Below are positions 12,074 to 23,900 of a stretch of 64,000 nucleotides of DNA, piece by piece. The position numbers and the translations under genes were made by a program. The notes beneath the pieces were generated by a model that was given only the letters and a program-made list of their open reading frames with translations, ran no database searches and was not told the origin of the DNA. Origin of the DNA: Patiria miniata (lineage: Eukaryota; Echinodermata; Asteroidea; Valvatida; Asterinidae). The first letter of the stretch is position 1. Every line of letters starts with the position of its first letter. The stretch spans positions 5,824,811 to 5,888,810 of the forward strand of contig NW_024037062.1 of the NCBI RefSeq assembly GCF_015706575.1, written 5' to 3'.

Positions 12074-12082
12074 CTGTATAGC

Positions 12083-13960
12083 ATAAACGCGGTTGGAGAG
12101 AAGATTATTGTTGAAAGCAAGTGCCGGCGAATGGGAGGGTGGGGATGATCCAACTCCACAAAAATTAATGTACATGTACATCTATAATGCAAACTGCAGG
12201 TTTTATTATCAAGACGGTGCATTTAAAGCTTTTGTGCTTTCAATTTTCCTTTTTCGGTGCTATTTTGGGTAGTTATGATTTTTTTTGTTTCTCAATCTCG
12301 CGGGGGATGCTTGCAATGGCCCATCTTCCAGTAAAAAAAGGTGGGCGTGGGGTGGGCCATGGTGTGGGGGCTTTGGGGGGATATATCCTCCCCTCCCTCC
12401 CACCCCTCGGGATTTATTGCTTATACCGACAGCAACGCTGAGAGAGATGGTCGCGGCTAAGGGGATTTGAAAATGTCCACCGTGAGTCTCAGTCTCAGTT
12501 GAACTATTTTTCCAGAATTCCACTCATTATTAAAGTACTGAAATTGATTTGTGTTGCACCCAGGAACCTGCAGGGAACCTTCATGGAGCTTTCAATTGAG
12601 TGCGTGTATTCCTGCTGAGTTAAGTCCCCGTTTTTCTTTGGGAGGAATAATTATTTTGGGGAAGCAAATAGAAACATCAATGGTGGCCCTGAAGGGACAT
12701 CGCACATCGAGATTTCTGTGATGTCGCACATTTTTCTTTCGCAGTTTTCTGCGATGTTGCACATTATTTTTATCGCAGAAATCTGCGCAGATTTCTACGA
12801 TGTCGCACATTAAAAGCGCACACAAATGAACGCTTTCTTGCTATCAGTTTGTAAACATGTCTCGTGCTAAACATTTTTAGTATGAGGTGATAGCAAGAGG
12901 TTGAGACAGAGAATTGTGTTTACTCGCAAAACATTTTTGTAGGCAAGGCAAATATCCACACAGAGGCAATTAGTCTATCTTTATCCCAATGCCTAAAATT
13001 GAAAACTTGGTCCCATGGTCAACTTGACCTCTCTTGGAAAATTAATCATAACTGTCAAAAATTATCAGAGTTGGACTTTTGAGGTCTCATATTAAAGTGG
13101 AAAGGCGTATCTTTCAAACCAGACCTATATTATTGATGTTGGTTACTCATCCTACGTCCGGCATTCCGCTGTATTTTGTTTACATTTTTTTGATACACAC
13201 TGTATAAAGGGCATGGACATAAGATTTTTGTAATGAAGGCAATCTTTTCCTTTCAAAAATGATGTTCAATCTTGAGGAAAGCGGAAATTAAGTGACACGC
13301 TATTAGCCAGTCGTCACCTATCATCAAGATACAATGCAATTATAACAGCATACAATTAGGCCTAACACAAAATGAACACACTAGAAACAATTGTGAGATT
13401 ATTATTTTATTTTTCTTTATTTCTCTCAGCCAAAAGCGAATAACCGCCAATTACAGGCCGAGTAAAAAAGTTAAACAAATATTACAATATATATTAAAGA
13501 TAAAATTACAATAAATATATATCAATAAAATACATATCTAGAAATCTAAAAACAAAAAGTAGTTCACAATTAACCAATGTATTTTGAGAAATGGAACCAG
13601 AATTAAATCCATACATTTTCCAGATATTTTTTTCGAGTTGTACTGGGTGATTTTTTTTGCGAGTTGTACTGAGTGAACATCACGGATGAATCTTATTCCT
13701 CCATGACTGCAGATATAATTGAAAAACAGGTAAATAAACATTATCTACTCTTTAGTAATTTTATTTTAAATTATCTTTCAATTAAAAGAACTTCGTAAAC
13801 AAAGTCCAATTTTCAAGTTTTTTGCTTCTGCAACACAAAGACTAATCCGAGTACAGTCTGACACCTTTATAACAAGGTCCTTGGGACTTTACGAATTACC
13901 TTGTTATAACAGGTACCTTGTATTAACAGTAATGGACAACAAAGGAAAACAAAGAAAAAC
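12083..13960. other. Intergenic DNA with short local repeats
   Basis: 12690-12810 holds several short repeats of the type GATGTCGCACATT alternating with TTTCTGCG motifs. A 20-25 bp direct repeat (GAGTTGTACTG) occurs near 13635 and 13661. No gene recognised. Confidence 0.35.
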
Positions 13961-13969
13961 AAAACAAAG

Positions 13970-14062
13970 GTCCGACACCTCATAAGTCCGACGCCTCATA
14001 ATTCCGGAATGTTGGATTTATGAGGCGTCGGACCTGTGAGGCATAGGACTTATGAGCGGACC
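13970..14062. repeat. GACGCCTCATAA iteron cluster
   Basis: GTCCGACACCTCATAAGTCC, GACGCCTCATAA and inverted copies such as TTATGAGGCGTCGGAC are packed in 90 bp. The same motif fills the element at 28112-28323. Confidence 0.7.
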
Positions 14063-14471
14063 CCTTCTCCACGCAGCCCTTCTCCGGTAGAACGCAGTCT
14101 AGCTAGTTACATAATTAATCGCCGAATCTGTTTACGTATACATGTCATAAATAAATAGACCATGGTAAGCTTCGCCAGGGCCAGCCTATCATCTGACAGT
14201 TGCGTTACATCGAAATAAAATGTCACAAGATTCTTCGTTTCCATATTTCATTTTTCTTGTCTTCATTTCCGACAGATATAATCCCAAATACAGTTGCTTA
14301 GGAATTCACGACCCCCTTTCAATGTAAGTTAAAATAAGTTATTCCTTCATCTTTTGGCAGTTTTTAAAACTGATCTTTGTCACACAAATCTTGGCACCAA
14401 AACTTGGGGAAATGTAAACAAAATATACAGAGGCAAATGACACATGGACAAGAAGGGGACATGCACACAGT

Positions 14472-14519
<48 letters not shown>
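14472..14519 (+). repeat. Uninterrupted 48-base poly-G tract
   Basis: A run of 48 G, followed by about 220 bp of purine-rich G-dominated sequence on the same strand. Potential G-quadruplex; run length may be unreliable because long homopolymers are hard to sequence. Confidence 0.9.
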
Positions 14520-14520
<1 letters not shown>

Positions 14521-14755
14521 GGAAGGAGAAACACAAAGAAGGGATGGGGGAGGTGTACTGTGATGAAAGGAGATTAGGGAACAAACGAGTGTGGTGGGAG
14601 CGGGAAACAAAAGGGGATCGGTGGGGGGTGGGGGGTGGTAAAGGGAAGGATGCAGGGGGAACAAAGGAAACAGGTGATGAATGCAACAGGGTAAAGAGGA
14701 AGAAGGGGGGGGGGACCAAGGACAGTGTTATCAGTCTAAATTCTTTAAAAAATTA

Positions 14756-16003
14756 CTGCAAGTGAGACTTGCGCAATCATGTCCCCTGGCAAGTTGGCAG
14801 TTTTTTATGAAGTCAGTGTCCTTAACCAAAATAGAAGATTACTATTGTTTTAGCAATACATTGTCACTGTTGCAATAGTGACAATGACCTTTGACCGGTT
14901 GGGCCAAAACCAATAGGCTTGATAAGACTACCAACAGCAACCCACAAACCAAATTTGAAGTTCCTCAGTAAAGTATTTCTCAAGTATTCGTGCCGACAAT
15001 ATTTCTATTGTTTTAGCAAAAGTGACTTTGACCTTTGACCTGTCGGTCCCCAAAGAATGAACAGGCTTCTTAAGACTACAAAGAGTAACTCACAAACCAA
15101 ATTTGAGGTTCCTCAAATAAGTAAAGTATTTCTCAAGCATTAATACTGACAATATTTCTATTGTTTATCAATAGTGACCTTGACCTTTGACCTGTCAGCC
15201 CCAAAGCAATAGGCTTCTTAAGACTACCAAGAACAACCCACAAACCAAATTTCAAGTTCATGAGTAGAATACAATGTATTTCTCAAGTTACCATGTTGAC
15301 AAGATTTCTGTTGTTTTAGCAACATAGTGACCTTGACCTTTGACCTGTCGGCCCCAAAAGCTATAGGCTTCTTAATACTACCAAGAACAACCAACAAACC
15401 AAATTTCAAGTTCCTCAGTAAAGTATTTCTTAAGTTACCACGTTGACAACATTTCTTGTTTTAGCGATAGTGACCTTGACCTTTGACCTGGCGGCCCCAA
15501 AAGCAATAGGCTTCTTTAGACTACCAAGAACAATCCACAAACCAAATTTGAAGTTCCTGAGTAAAGTATTTCTCAAGTTATCACACACACACACACGCAT
15601 GTTTATGGTGTAAATCGAGGATTTTCTATTGTTCCTTTGTTTTGTTTTGCAACAGCTCTCATTGGTTTTGTTCACGTTTTCTAATTGAGGTCGTCCTCGA
15701 TTTGGTTCCTGTCCTCGATTCACCGATGATGTTGCACTCGTGTGTCCTAGAATTACACCATAAACAAACGCAAGTGCATATTTGCCTGCAATCGGGGAGC
15801 CCATATTCATTATCCGACCTACCATTTGTTTTGTACACATCGCCAAATTGGGACCTTCGGGAATAGGGGACCCTATTGTCCTGTATTGTCCAACATCCCC
15901 TATTGAATGCAGAAACAAAATCACACCCACGGACACTCACCCATACACACAGGAGGAATACGCTATCGCAATGACCCCTCCGGCTTACAGCCAGGGGGGA
16001 TAA
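14756..16003 (+). mobile_element. Helentron-like (HINE-like) element 1
   Basis: In order: a 5' segment (CTGCAAGTGAGACTTG...) shared with 23080; about five tandem units of 149-153 bp (14870-15590), each with TGACCTTTGACC; a CA microsatellite (15583); unique DNA; a second CA-rich tract; and a 3' imperfect hairpin CCTCCGGCTTACAGCCAGGG followed by GATAAAAA. Central tandem repeats plus microsatellite plus 3' hairpin is the architecture described for Helentron-associated elements. No Rep/helicase gene and no target duplication. Confidence 0.6.
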
Positions 16004-16347
16004 AAACCACAGTATTTACAAAAACTGTCACGAATAATGATGCACATGTACTATAATAAGATAACGTTTATGGTTGTACCTTGTAACAAGTGAAGTTCCG
16101 AAAAGAGTTGACCAAATTTAATGCTCTACATTATACAATGATTGTCAGGCCAACAACTCTTCACAAATCAAGTTCTATTTTAATACAAGGAAACATATTT
16201 TCCATCAGTGGTTAGATCATCCCAAAAGTACTCAAAGGATACTCACTGTTTTCACGTTATACATAAACACTACGGTACCCTTATCTGGCCAACAAGTTTC
16301 AACTTGAGAAGGAAAAGGACCAAACTACTCATACAGCCTCAGTGTTT

Positions 16348-17541
16348 GATAAAACAAGTCAGGTGTGTTTACAAACACAAATGCCCCGCAACGGTGACAG
16401 TTCCCATGACATTACACCACTCTTTTAACATCAACTTACATGTACCTTGGTCACATGGAACATTCATTGACAGCATTAGTGTCTTCTGTAGGTTTTATAT
16501 GAATTAATCCCTAATCCCTATAATCTCAGAATAAATACATGATTTCTATTGTTTTAGCCACTGTGAACTTGACCCTTGACCTTTTGGCCCCAAATTCAAT
16601 AGGCTTCTTAGGATTACCAAGAACAATCCACAAACCAAATTTGAAGTTCATATGTTAAGTATTTCTCAAGTTATCGCGCTGACAAGATTTCTATTGTTTT
16701 AGCCACTGTGAACTTGACCCTTGACCCTTTGGCCCCAAATGCAATAGGCTTCTTAGGATTGCCAAGAACAATCCACAAACCAAATTTGAAGTTCACATGT
16801 AAAGTATTTCTCAAGTTATCGCGCTGACAAGATTTCTATTGTTTTAGCCACTGTGAACTTGACCTTAGGCCTTTTGGCCCCAAATGCAAAAGGCTTCTTA
16901 GGATTGCCAAAAACAATCCACAAACCAAATTTGAAGTTCACATGTAAAGTATTTCTCAAGTTATCGCGCTGACAAGATTTCTATTGTTTTAGCCACTGTG
17001 AACTTGACCTTTGGCCTTTTGGCCCCAAATGGAAAAGGCTTCTTAGGATTACCAAGAACAATCCACAAACCAAATTTGAAGTTCATATGTTAAGTATTTC
17101 TCAAGTTATCGCGCTGACAAGATTTGTCCGGACACACACACACACCCACCCATACTTGTTTCACATGACTAGTGTGGACTTTCCATTGCTTTCGTGTAGT
17201 TAAGAAAAACCAGTGAAAAAACTCATTTTTCTCAAACTGTGAAAACTCTTTCAACCCAATTTTTTTTCTATGATTCCCTTTAGTGTTTCTCTTCATTCTG
17301 CTACCGATAAACCTAACCCAAAAATGCCTCTAAACCTGTTTTCCAGAAATGGGGAAACACTGTGTGGACGTGGGGTAAGTCCACACAACGTCGGTGCTAC
17401 CTACATTATGTGGACGTCTTTTGTTCGGAAGTCCACACTGCGTATGTAAGACAAGCTCACCCACACACCCACCCACACACCCACCCACGGAAGGACAAGG
17501 CGGAAACAGTATGCCCCTTCGGCTTCGCCGCGGGGCATAAA
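16348..17541 (+). mobile_element. HINE-like element 2
   Basis: A 5' part of about 180 bp, then four tandem 145-bp units (boundaries near 16536, 16681, 16826, 16971, end 17116), a CA tract, about 300 bp of unique DNA, a second CA tract and a terminal hairpin ATGCCCC-TTCGGCTTCGCCGC-GGGGCAT. An inverted copy with nearly all satellite units missing lies at 32382-33068. Confidence 0.65.
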
Positions 17542-18152
17542 AAAATCAATGATGAGTACCATACATCCACTGGATTTCAAATCAGTGATGTTTTCTTGCA
17601 CACGCGTACAAACTTCAAATCTTATTATTTTGTTTCCCAATTTCAAATGTTTGCAGAGGCACAATGGGCAAATTATATACACTCTATAAAGTGGCAGGTC
17701 AGATTGGACCCGAATCTGGGTCAGATTTGACCAGTGTTGTAGTCAGGTACTTTTTCCAAGTGCCAAGTACTGCCGAGTTCTTATGTTTCCGAGTACGATT
17801 ACAAGTAGGAGTATTTGTACTTAAGAGTACAAGTACCTGTCTCCAAGTACGTGTACTTGTACTTCAAAGTGTTAATTATTATTCTTTTCAAGGACACCTG
17901 ATTGACATTTTGTCGAAAAAACCCGAAAACTCAAAACCGTTATTGTGGCTGGGGAAAAAATACTGTTTTATGGCAAATTTAGTCAAGATCAACATATCCC
18001 AGTTTTCACAAAATCTTCGCCTAAACTTTAGTTTTTTAATATCGTCTTTTTAATAAGCTTTTTAATATCGTCTTGTAAAATATCGTCTTGTAAAATAAAT
18101 GCTCCCTTTGATTGAGAATGTTAACATTTTGGATTTTGCTATGAGTAGTTAT
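17542..18152. other. Downstream of the NLR gene
   Basis: No exon seen. On the minus strand, ATTAAA motifs at about 18035-18065 (TTTAAT on plus) are possible polyadenylation signals for the NLR gene. 17780-17870 has a string of AGTAC-type motifs (AAGTACGTGTACTTGTACTT). Confidence 0.35.
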
Positions 18153-20908
18153 TCAAGGCAAGTGAGTTTCCACGTGAACCCTTAGCGATGGGAAGCAGGA
18201 CTGTAACTTGTCCAATCCACCCAATCCCGGGTTGCCAGCAAGGTACAAGTCAGTCAGGCTTGGCATGTCACCTACCGCCGAGGTGACACGTCTAATGTCT
18301 GACGGTGTCAAGTTGCAATTGCTCAAGTACAGCCTACTTAAGTGCCTCATTTTTGGCAATTCCTTGGCCCACAACTTAGCCGATGCCCCTAATGCTTTGC
18401 TGTTATCAAGGATCAAGTCAGTCAGTCTGGGCATGTCATGTACAGCCGAGGCAATGTGTTCAATGTCTGTTGGTAACCAAGAGCAACTTTTCAGATCTAG
18501 CTTACTTAATTGTGTCATTTTCGGAAATTCCTTGGCCCAAAGCTCAGCCGATCCACCAAATAGGCAGTTGCCTGCCAGGATCAAGTCAGTCAGTCCAGGC
18601 ATGTCACCCACACCCGAGGCAATGTGCTCAATGTCTGTAGGGTTCAAAACCATATCGCTTAGGTCCAGCCTATTTATGTGTGTCATTTTCGGCAAGACCT
18701 TGGCCCACAACTCAGCCAATCCTTCCACGCAAATATAGTTGTCAGCAAGGATCAGGTCAGTCAGAATTGGCATGTCAGCTACAGTCGCGGCAATGTGTTC
18801 GATGTCTGAACTTGAAAAATAGCAATCACTCAGGTCCAGCCTGTTTAAGTGCCTCATTTTCAGCAATTCCTTGGTCCACAAATCAACTGTTCCACCCAGT
18901 GTGCGGTTGCCAGCAAGGCTGAGGTCAGTCAGCTTGGGCATGTTGGCTACAGCAGAGGCAATGTGTTCAATGCTGTCCCAACCCAGTGCATGGCAAGCCA
19001 ACTCAAGTCTGTTGAGGCTTGTCAAGTGTTTGATATGAGGGGCCCATTCTGCGGCACTTTCTGAATAGGCATTTATATACAGATCAGTCAAGTGTTGGTT
19101 GCCTTTCAGCGATGACAGTATCTTCCCAAGACCACCCTTCCCTAAGTAACATCTGTACAGCCTCAGACTCCTGAGGTTTTCCATGTTACCCAGGGCGAAT
19201 GCTAGATCACTGACCGAAGACACAAGAGAAATAGAATTAGCTGCAAAAGTAGAAATAGAAATAGCTGTAACACATGCAAGCTGTGTCATGCAGCTGTCTG
19301 ACCTGAAGGTGATTTCAAGAAGGTACATGAGACGTTGGAAATCATCATTTTTACACACCTCGATAGTTGATGGGATGAGTGAGTCGCTGGTGAGACTGAG
19401 TGGGACCTTTGCTGACTGGCTTTCAAGAAAGCAACTGCGACTAACCGCTTGTATAACACTTGACTGGTACCTGGGCTTATCTTTATTGAACTTACGATCA
19501 AGCAAGTTTACGATGTCTGTCATGCACTTCTCATTGTCACCACAACAAAAACGAAAGAGAAACTCATTCGAAACAACTCCCTCAAATGTTGAGCACAATT
19601 GACTCAAAATCCTCTGATATTTCAATTTGTTCTTCACACGCGTAAACAATCCGAGGGTTGATGAAAGGTTCAGACTCTGCAAGTACTTCGCTGCACAGTA
19701 TTCCTGCACAGTCTTGTGCATGAATTGTATGATGTTAATGGATTTGCTGTTTTTGATAACTCTCTGTTGGGTCAGGATGCCCGCTTTTAGTGCCAGCTCC
19801 AGCACCTTCGGTTCAAACTCATCTTCTTGAAATGAGAATTTCTGGTTAGCACTTGTGAGTCTACGCAGTGCAATTTGTCCTATGGCAATCACTGTTTTTG
19901 ATGCGTAGTGTCCAGAGAGATGTTTTCTTGTGAACATGTGATCAATTGCCTCAGTGAAGAGGCATGAAGTTGTTTTTGGGAGTTGTTTACTCTCCCTCCA
20001 CAACAAACACATGAGAAAGAGCAACACAGGCGTCTTAGCAAAATAACGCAGTGTGTTCGACTTTCCGATGGCTTGGAGTAGTGCTTTGCCAATATCAGGA
20101 TCTCTTTCGAAGAATTTCTGAACGAAGTCATTAAAATCCTCTTCAGTAAGCCCCAGAACCTCTACATGCGTGCAAGGATCTTGGACAAGTATTAATGACG
20201 TCAGTGTCTGAAGATGAGAAGGGCGGGTGGAGATGCATATGAGACATTCCTTGTACACTCTTCTATTGAGTGATTTTAGGATTGAACCAAATGAGGCTGC
20301 ATTGAGTTTTTTGGGTTTCATTTCATCAAAACCATCCACAAGAATCAAGACCTCATTTGGGTTGGCCAGGATGAATTTATCAAGTTCATCCCTTTCTATT
20401 CCTGACTTTTCGCCAAGAAGTTGATCGAAAATGGAATCAACAAGATCAGATTCTTGCGACAGGGCACACATCTTTAAAAGAAAGACAAGCTTGAATCTCT
20501 TCAGGATTTCGCTTGACTCATCAGCCCAGTCATATGCAATCTTATCAAAAATGGTTGACTTCTCGACAATTCCCATGCCAAAGAAAATGAGGCGGTTGAT
20601 CAGTTTCCCATATCTACCTGTCCTTAATCTGAATATGCTGGAATATTCCGTTGTGCTTACGATTTCCCCTCTCTGGCAAGTGTCAAGTGCTTCCCCATCC
20701 TGTGTTTCTAATTGTACTTTAGTGTAAATACCAGCTATGTCCATTACATCATTATCAACACCAGGCAACAAGTTAACCGAACTAAGGGTTGTTTTATAAA
20801 CTCCCTTCAAAACATCCCTAGTCTTTTTACCAGCTTCTTGGTAAGAATCCGTCAACCTTGGATCTTGGTCTGGTCTCTGACTATGCGGAGGTGAAGGTGA
20901 AGGCACTC
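18153..20908 (-). CDS. NLR main exon: NACHT, helical and LRR regions
   Basis: A 918-codon frame (numbered from 20906) after acceptor TGATTAG. Residues 1-60 are a linker with DIAGIYTKVQLE, a motif common just before NACHT in invertebrate NLRs. P-loop FFGMGIVEKST (108-118) aligns with GxxxxGK[ST] but has Glu115 where Gly is expected. Walker B LILVDGFDE (187-195) and the sensor-like STRPS (226-230) are intact. FMHKTVQEYCAAKYL (395-409) is the end-of-helical-domain signature. From about 580 to the C-terminus there are LRRs in pairs of about 57 residues (171 bp in DNA), with LTDLxLAGN and LxRLDLSxC cores. Stop TAA-type triplet ends at 18153. No other frameshift or stop is seen. Confidence 0.92.
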
Positions 20909-23900
20909 CTAATCAGATCAAAACAAACAAAATTTATTGCTTCAATAAAACAATGTTTATGAAATGGATTGAATTATCTTTCATACACGACTTAGAAAAC
21001 ATATCAAAGAAATTATGACTTGGGATTTCCGGTGAATTAGTAATGCATTGCACAAAATAAATTTTCCAAAGAGGGAAACAAATAAATGTTCAGGATTTTG
21101 TACTAAGCTTTAGGCACAAACTAGTCTAGAGCTAGATGTTGTTATGGTTTGATACGCGATAACCAGCGGTCGCGATAACCCACCACCGCGAGAGGGCGCT
21201 ATCACGACCAACCAATATTGCCCATGGACTTGTCACAACAACATCTAGGAAAACTCGTATTGGTTGTGTGATGCGCGCGCACCTGTTCGGCCTAAAATAT
21301 GCAGCGCGCAATTCAAAAGATTTATAGTAGTTCCGAAGCAAACTCTCAAATTTCTTCCAGTAAAAAAATAAGAGATGCAGCAAGACCTTTGTGCAACTTC
21401 ACTGTTCATCTCTTCTGTTATGTGTAGCTTGTGTAGAACTTAATGGACCGTAATTGCCTGCAGAAGTCGCGCATGCGCACTAGTTTCCCCCATTTTTCGG
21501 GGGCAGATTTCAGCAGTTTCCCTAGATGTTGTTCTGACAAGTCCGTGGGCGATATTGGTTAGTTGTGATAGCGCCCTCTCGCGGTGGCGGGTTATCGCGG
21601 CCGCGGGTTATCGCGCATCAAACCATAACAACATCTAGCCCTATACTATGCACAAACTTGTCAAGTTTCGCCTCATACGATGTCATATAGAACATTTAAT
21701 ATTGTTACACCAACAAAAATAGATTCAGACAAAACAAATGGTAACTGCAGGTTTACAAAACAGATAATTGGACATCGTTATCCAAAGATGGACTAAGTTA
21801 ACAGCAATAATCTTCTTGTGGTGATCACTTCACTCCAAATAAGTCATATCAGGTTCCTTCAATTAAGATTGGAGACAAGTTGAAGTCGATCGCATTGAAC
21901 GAACCCGTAAAAAAACGGTTACCAACCATGATTCAATTTTTTTTCCAAACAGCCCATTATTCCATTCATTCATGCATCAATGCAAATTATTGTGCAATGC
22001 AGCCCCTTTCAGATGAGGTCCCCAAAGCTAGCGCTATTTGTCGTGGGTACATATAGCCACTATAAATAGCGCCCTTCTATTGTGTCCACCACATATCGAA
22101 CTGGCTTATAGTTGTACGAAATAAAATTGGTGGTTCTCTAGCTCGCGGAACCGACAATCAGTCTTTTGTGTCCAAGTTACGTAGCATCTCCCCTCCCCTA
22201 CCTCCGAACACAAAAAATATTACATTTACAACTGATTGGATATTATACAAATACAACGTGGGTTGTGGGGAAATAGTGACAACTAATGACCCCGAGGAGA
22301 TAATCATCCAACACTGATGGATCGTTTGTTTTCACTATTTCTCTGCAAACACATGTTGTATTTGTTTTACTATACCTCATTAATATTCATTAGGCAGCTG
22401 CCATATTTCATTGGTCCATTCCACCATGTTTATTTGGATAAACTGAAACCTTATTTTAAGTTAAGACAAACAGAATGGAAAGAATAATGTAGTGTCACTT
22501 AACAGCTTTAACATTTTCACGAAACACTGGATTTATTATTATTGTCCAAAATTTCACCAAGTTCTTCCTCGATTAAAATCGCAAAGCGATCACCACCAGA
22601 CGCCATTTTGATGTATGCCGTAATAGACTGGCTCAACTGTCCTCACTGGTGATCTCCAGGGTACGCACGTATAATGTAAAGCTCATGCAACATTGGTAAA
22701 AGATAGCACAGTACTGGAACAAATCTAAGGCTGCGACCCAGGTGTGTGATAGTACCTCCCTGTTTTTTGTGTGCATCATGCGTGTGTATGAAGACGCAGG
22801 GAAATAGTAAAAAATTCACACGGTTGAGTTACTGGAATGGACCAATGAAATGCCATGGTTGCCTGATGAATATATATGAGGTATAGTAAAAAAATCATCT
22901 TAAACAAGATTATATTTACCTGGTTCCTCCAACAGGAAGTTGTAAGTGACATTTACTCCACTCAAACCAGAAATGGTAGGGTTGTTGCTACCGCCGACTG
23001 CTCCGATGTTTCCGATGGTTCCAGTTCGTGGAGGGAAATCTACAATAAGAAGCAAACAGTCAAATGTCCTTTAAAAATGCTGCAAGTGACACTTACATGT
23101 ACATGTACGCAACCCCAGTGGCTTGCTGGCAGTCTTTATAAAGTCAGTTAGCTACGAAACTTGTCATTGTCCCTAACCAAAATGGAAGATTTCTATTGTT
23201 TTAGCAAAAGTGACCTTGACCTTTGACCTGTCTGCCCCAAAAGTTATCGCGTTGATAAGATTCCTTTTGTTTAAGCAATAGTGAACTTGACCTTTGACCT
23301 GTTGGCCCCAAAGCAATAGGCTTCTTTGGACTATCAAGAACAAACCACAAACGAAGGACTTTCAAGTAAATTGTTTCTCAAGTTATCGTGCTGACAGGAC
23401 AAGAGTTAACCTAACCAAAACACAACACACAGACACATAGACATACATGTACAGTCGTACTCACACCGTCGATTGTGGACATCCTATTGTCCATCTTTTG
23501 TTTGTACCCTAACTTTTTTGAAAGACGGCCATATGTTTTGTATGCGACCCAAATCGCGGATGTACATGTATGCTGGGAATCGTGGACGATATTGTTCTCT
23601 TTTGTTCACTGGCATTTTTCGTCCACACTTTGTATGCCTGAACGCGTGTTGAACGCGTCGTAAGTTCCTTGACAACGGCCTAAAACACGTCGCAAGTTAC
23701 GACGTGTCTAGTGGTCATCGCAAAATGAAAAGAGTCATTTCTAAGCCAGTTTTATGCCATAAACATTACATTAACGAGATTATAATACTGAGGCAATGTG
23801 TGTAAAGTTGTAAATAGAAAAGTCATTGAATAATTATGAATTAGACCGGAATATTAGAGTTGAAATTTCAAAGTAGCTATACAGTCCAAAGAGAGATTGT

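Noticed and set aside
14339..14719. Proline-rich minus-strand frames and Gly-rich plus frame
   Set aside because: They are translations of the poly-G tract and neighbouring purine-rich DNA.
20904..20906. GTG as the start codon of the 917-residue NACHT-LRR frame
   Set aside because: It lies two bases inside a splice acceptor (exon begins 20908), GTG starts are not expected here, and the upstream 120-nt exon joins in the same frame.
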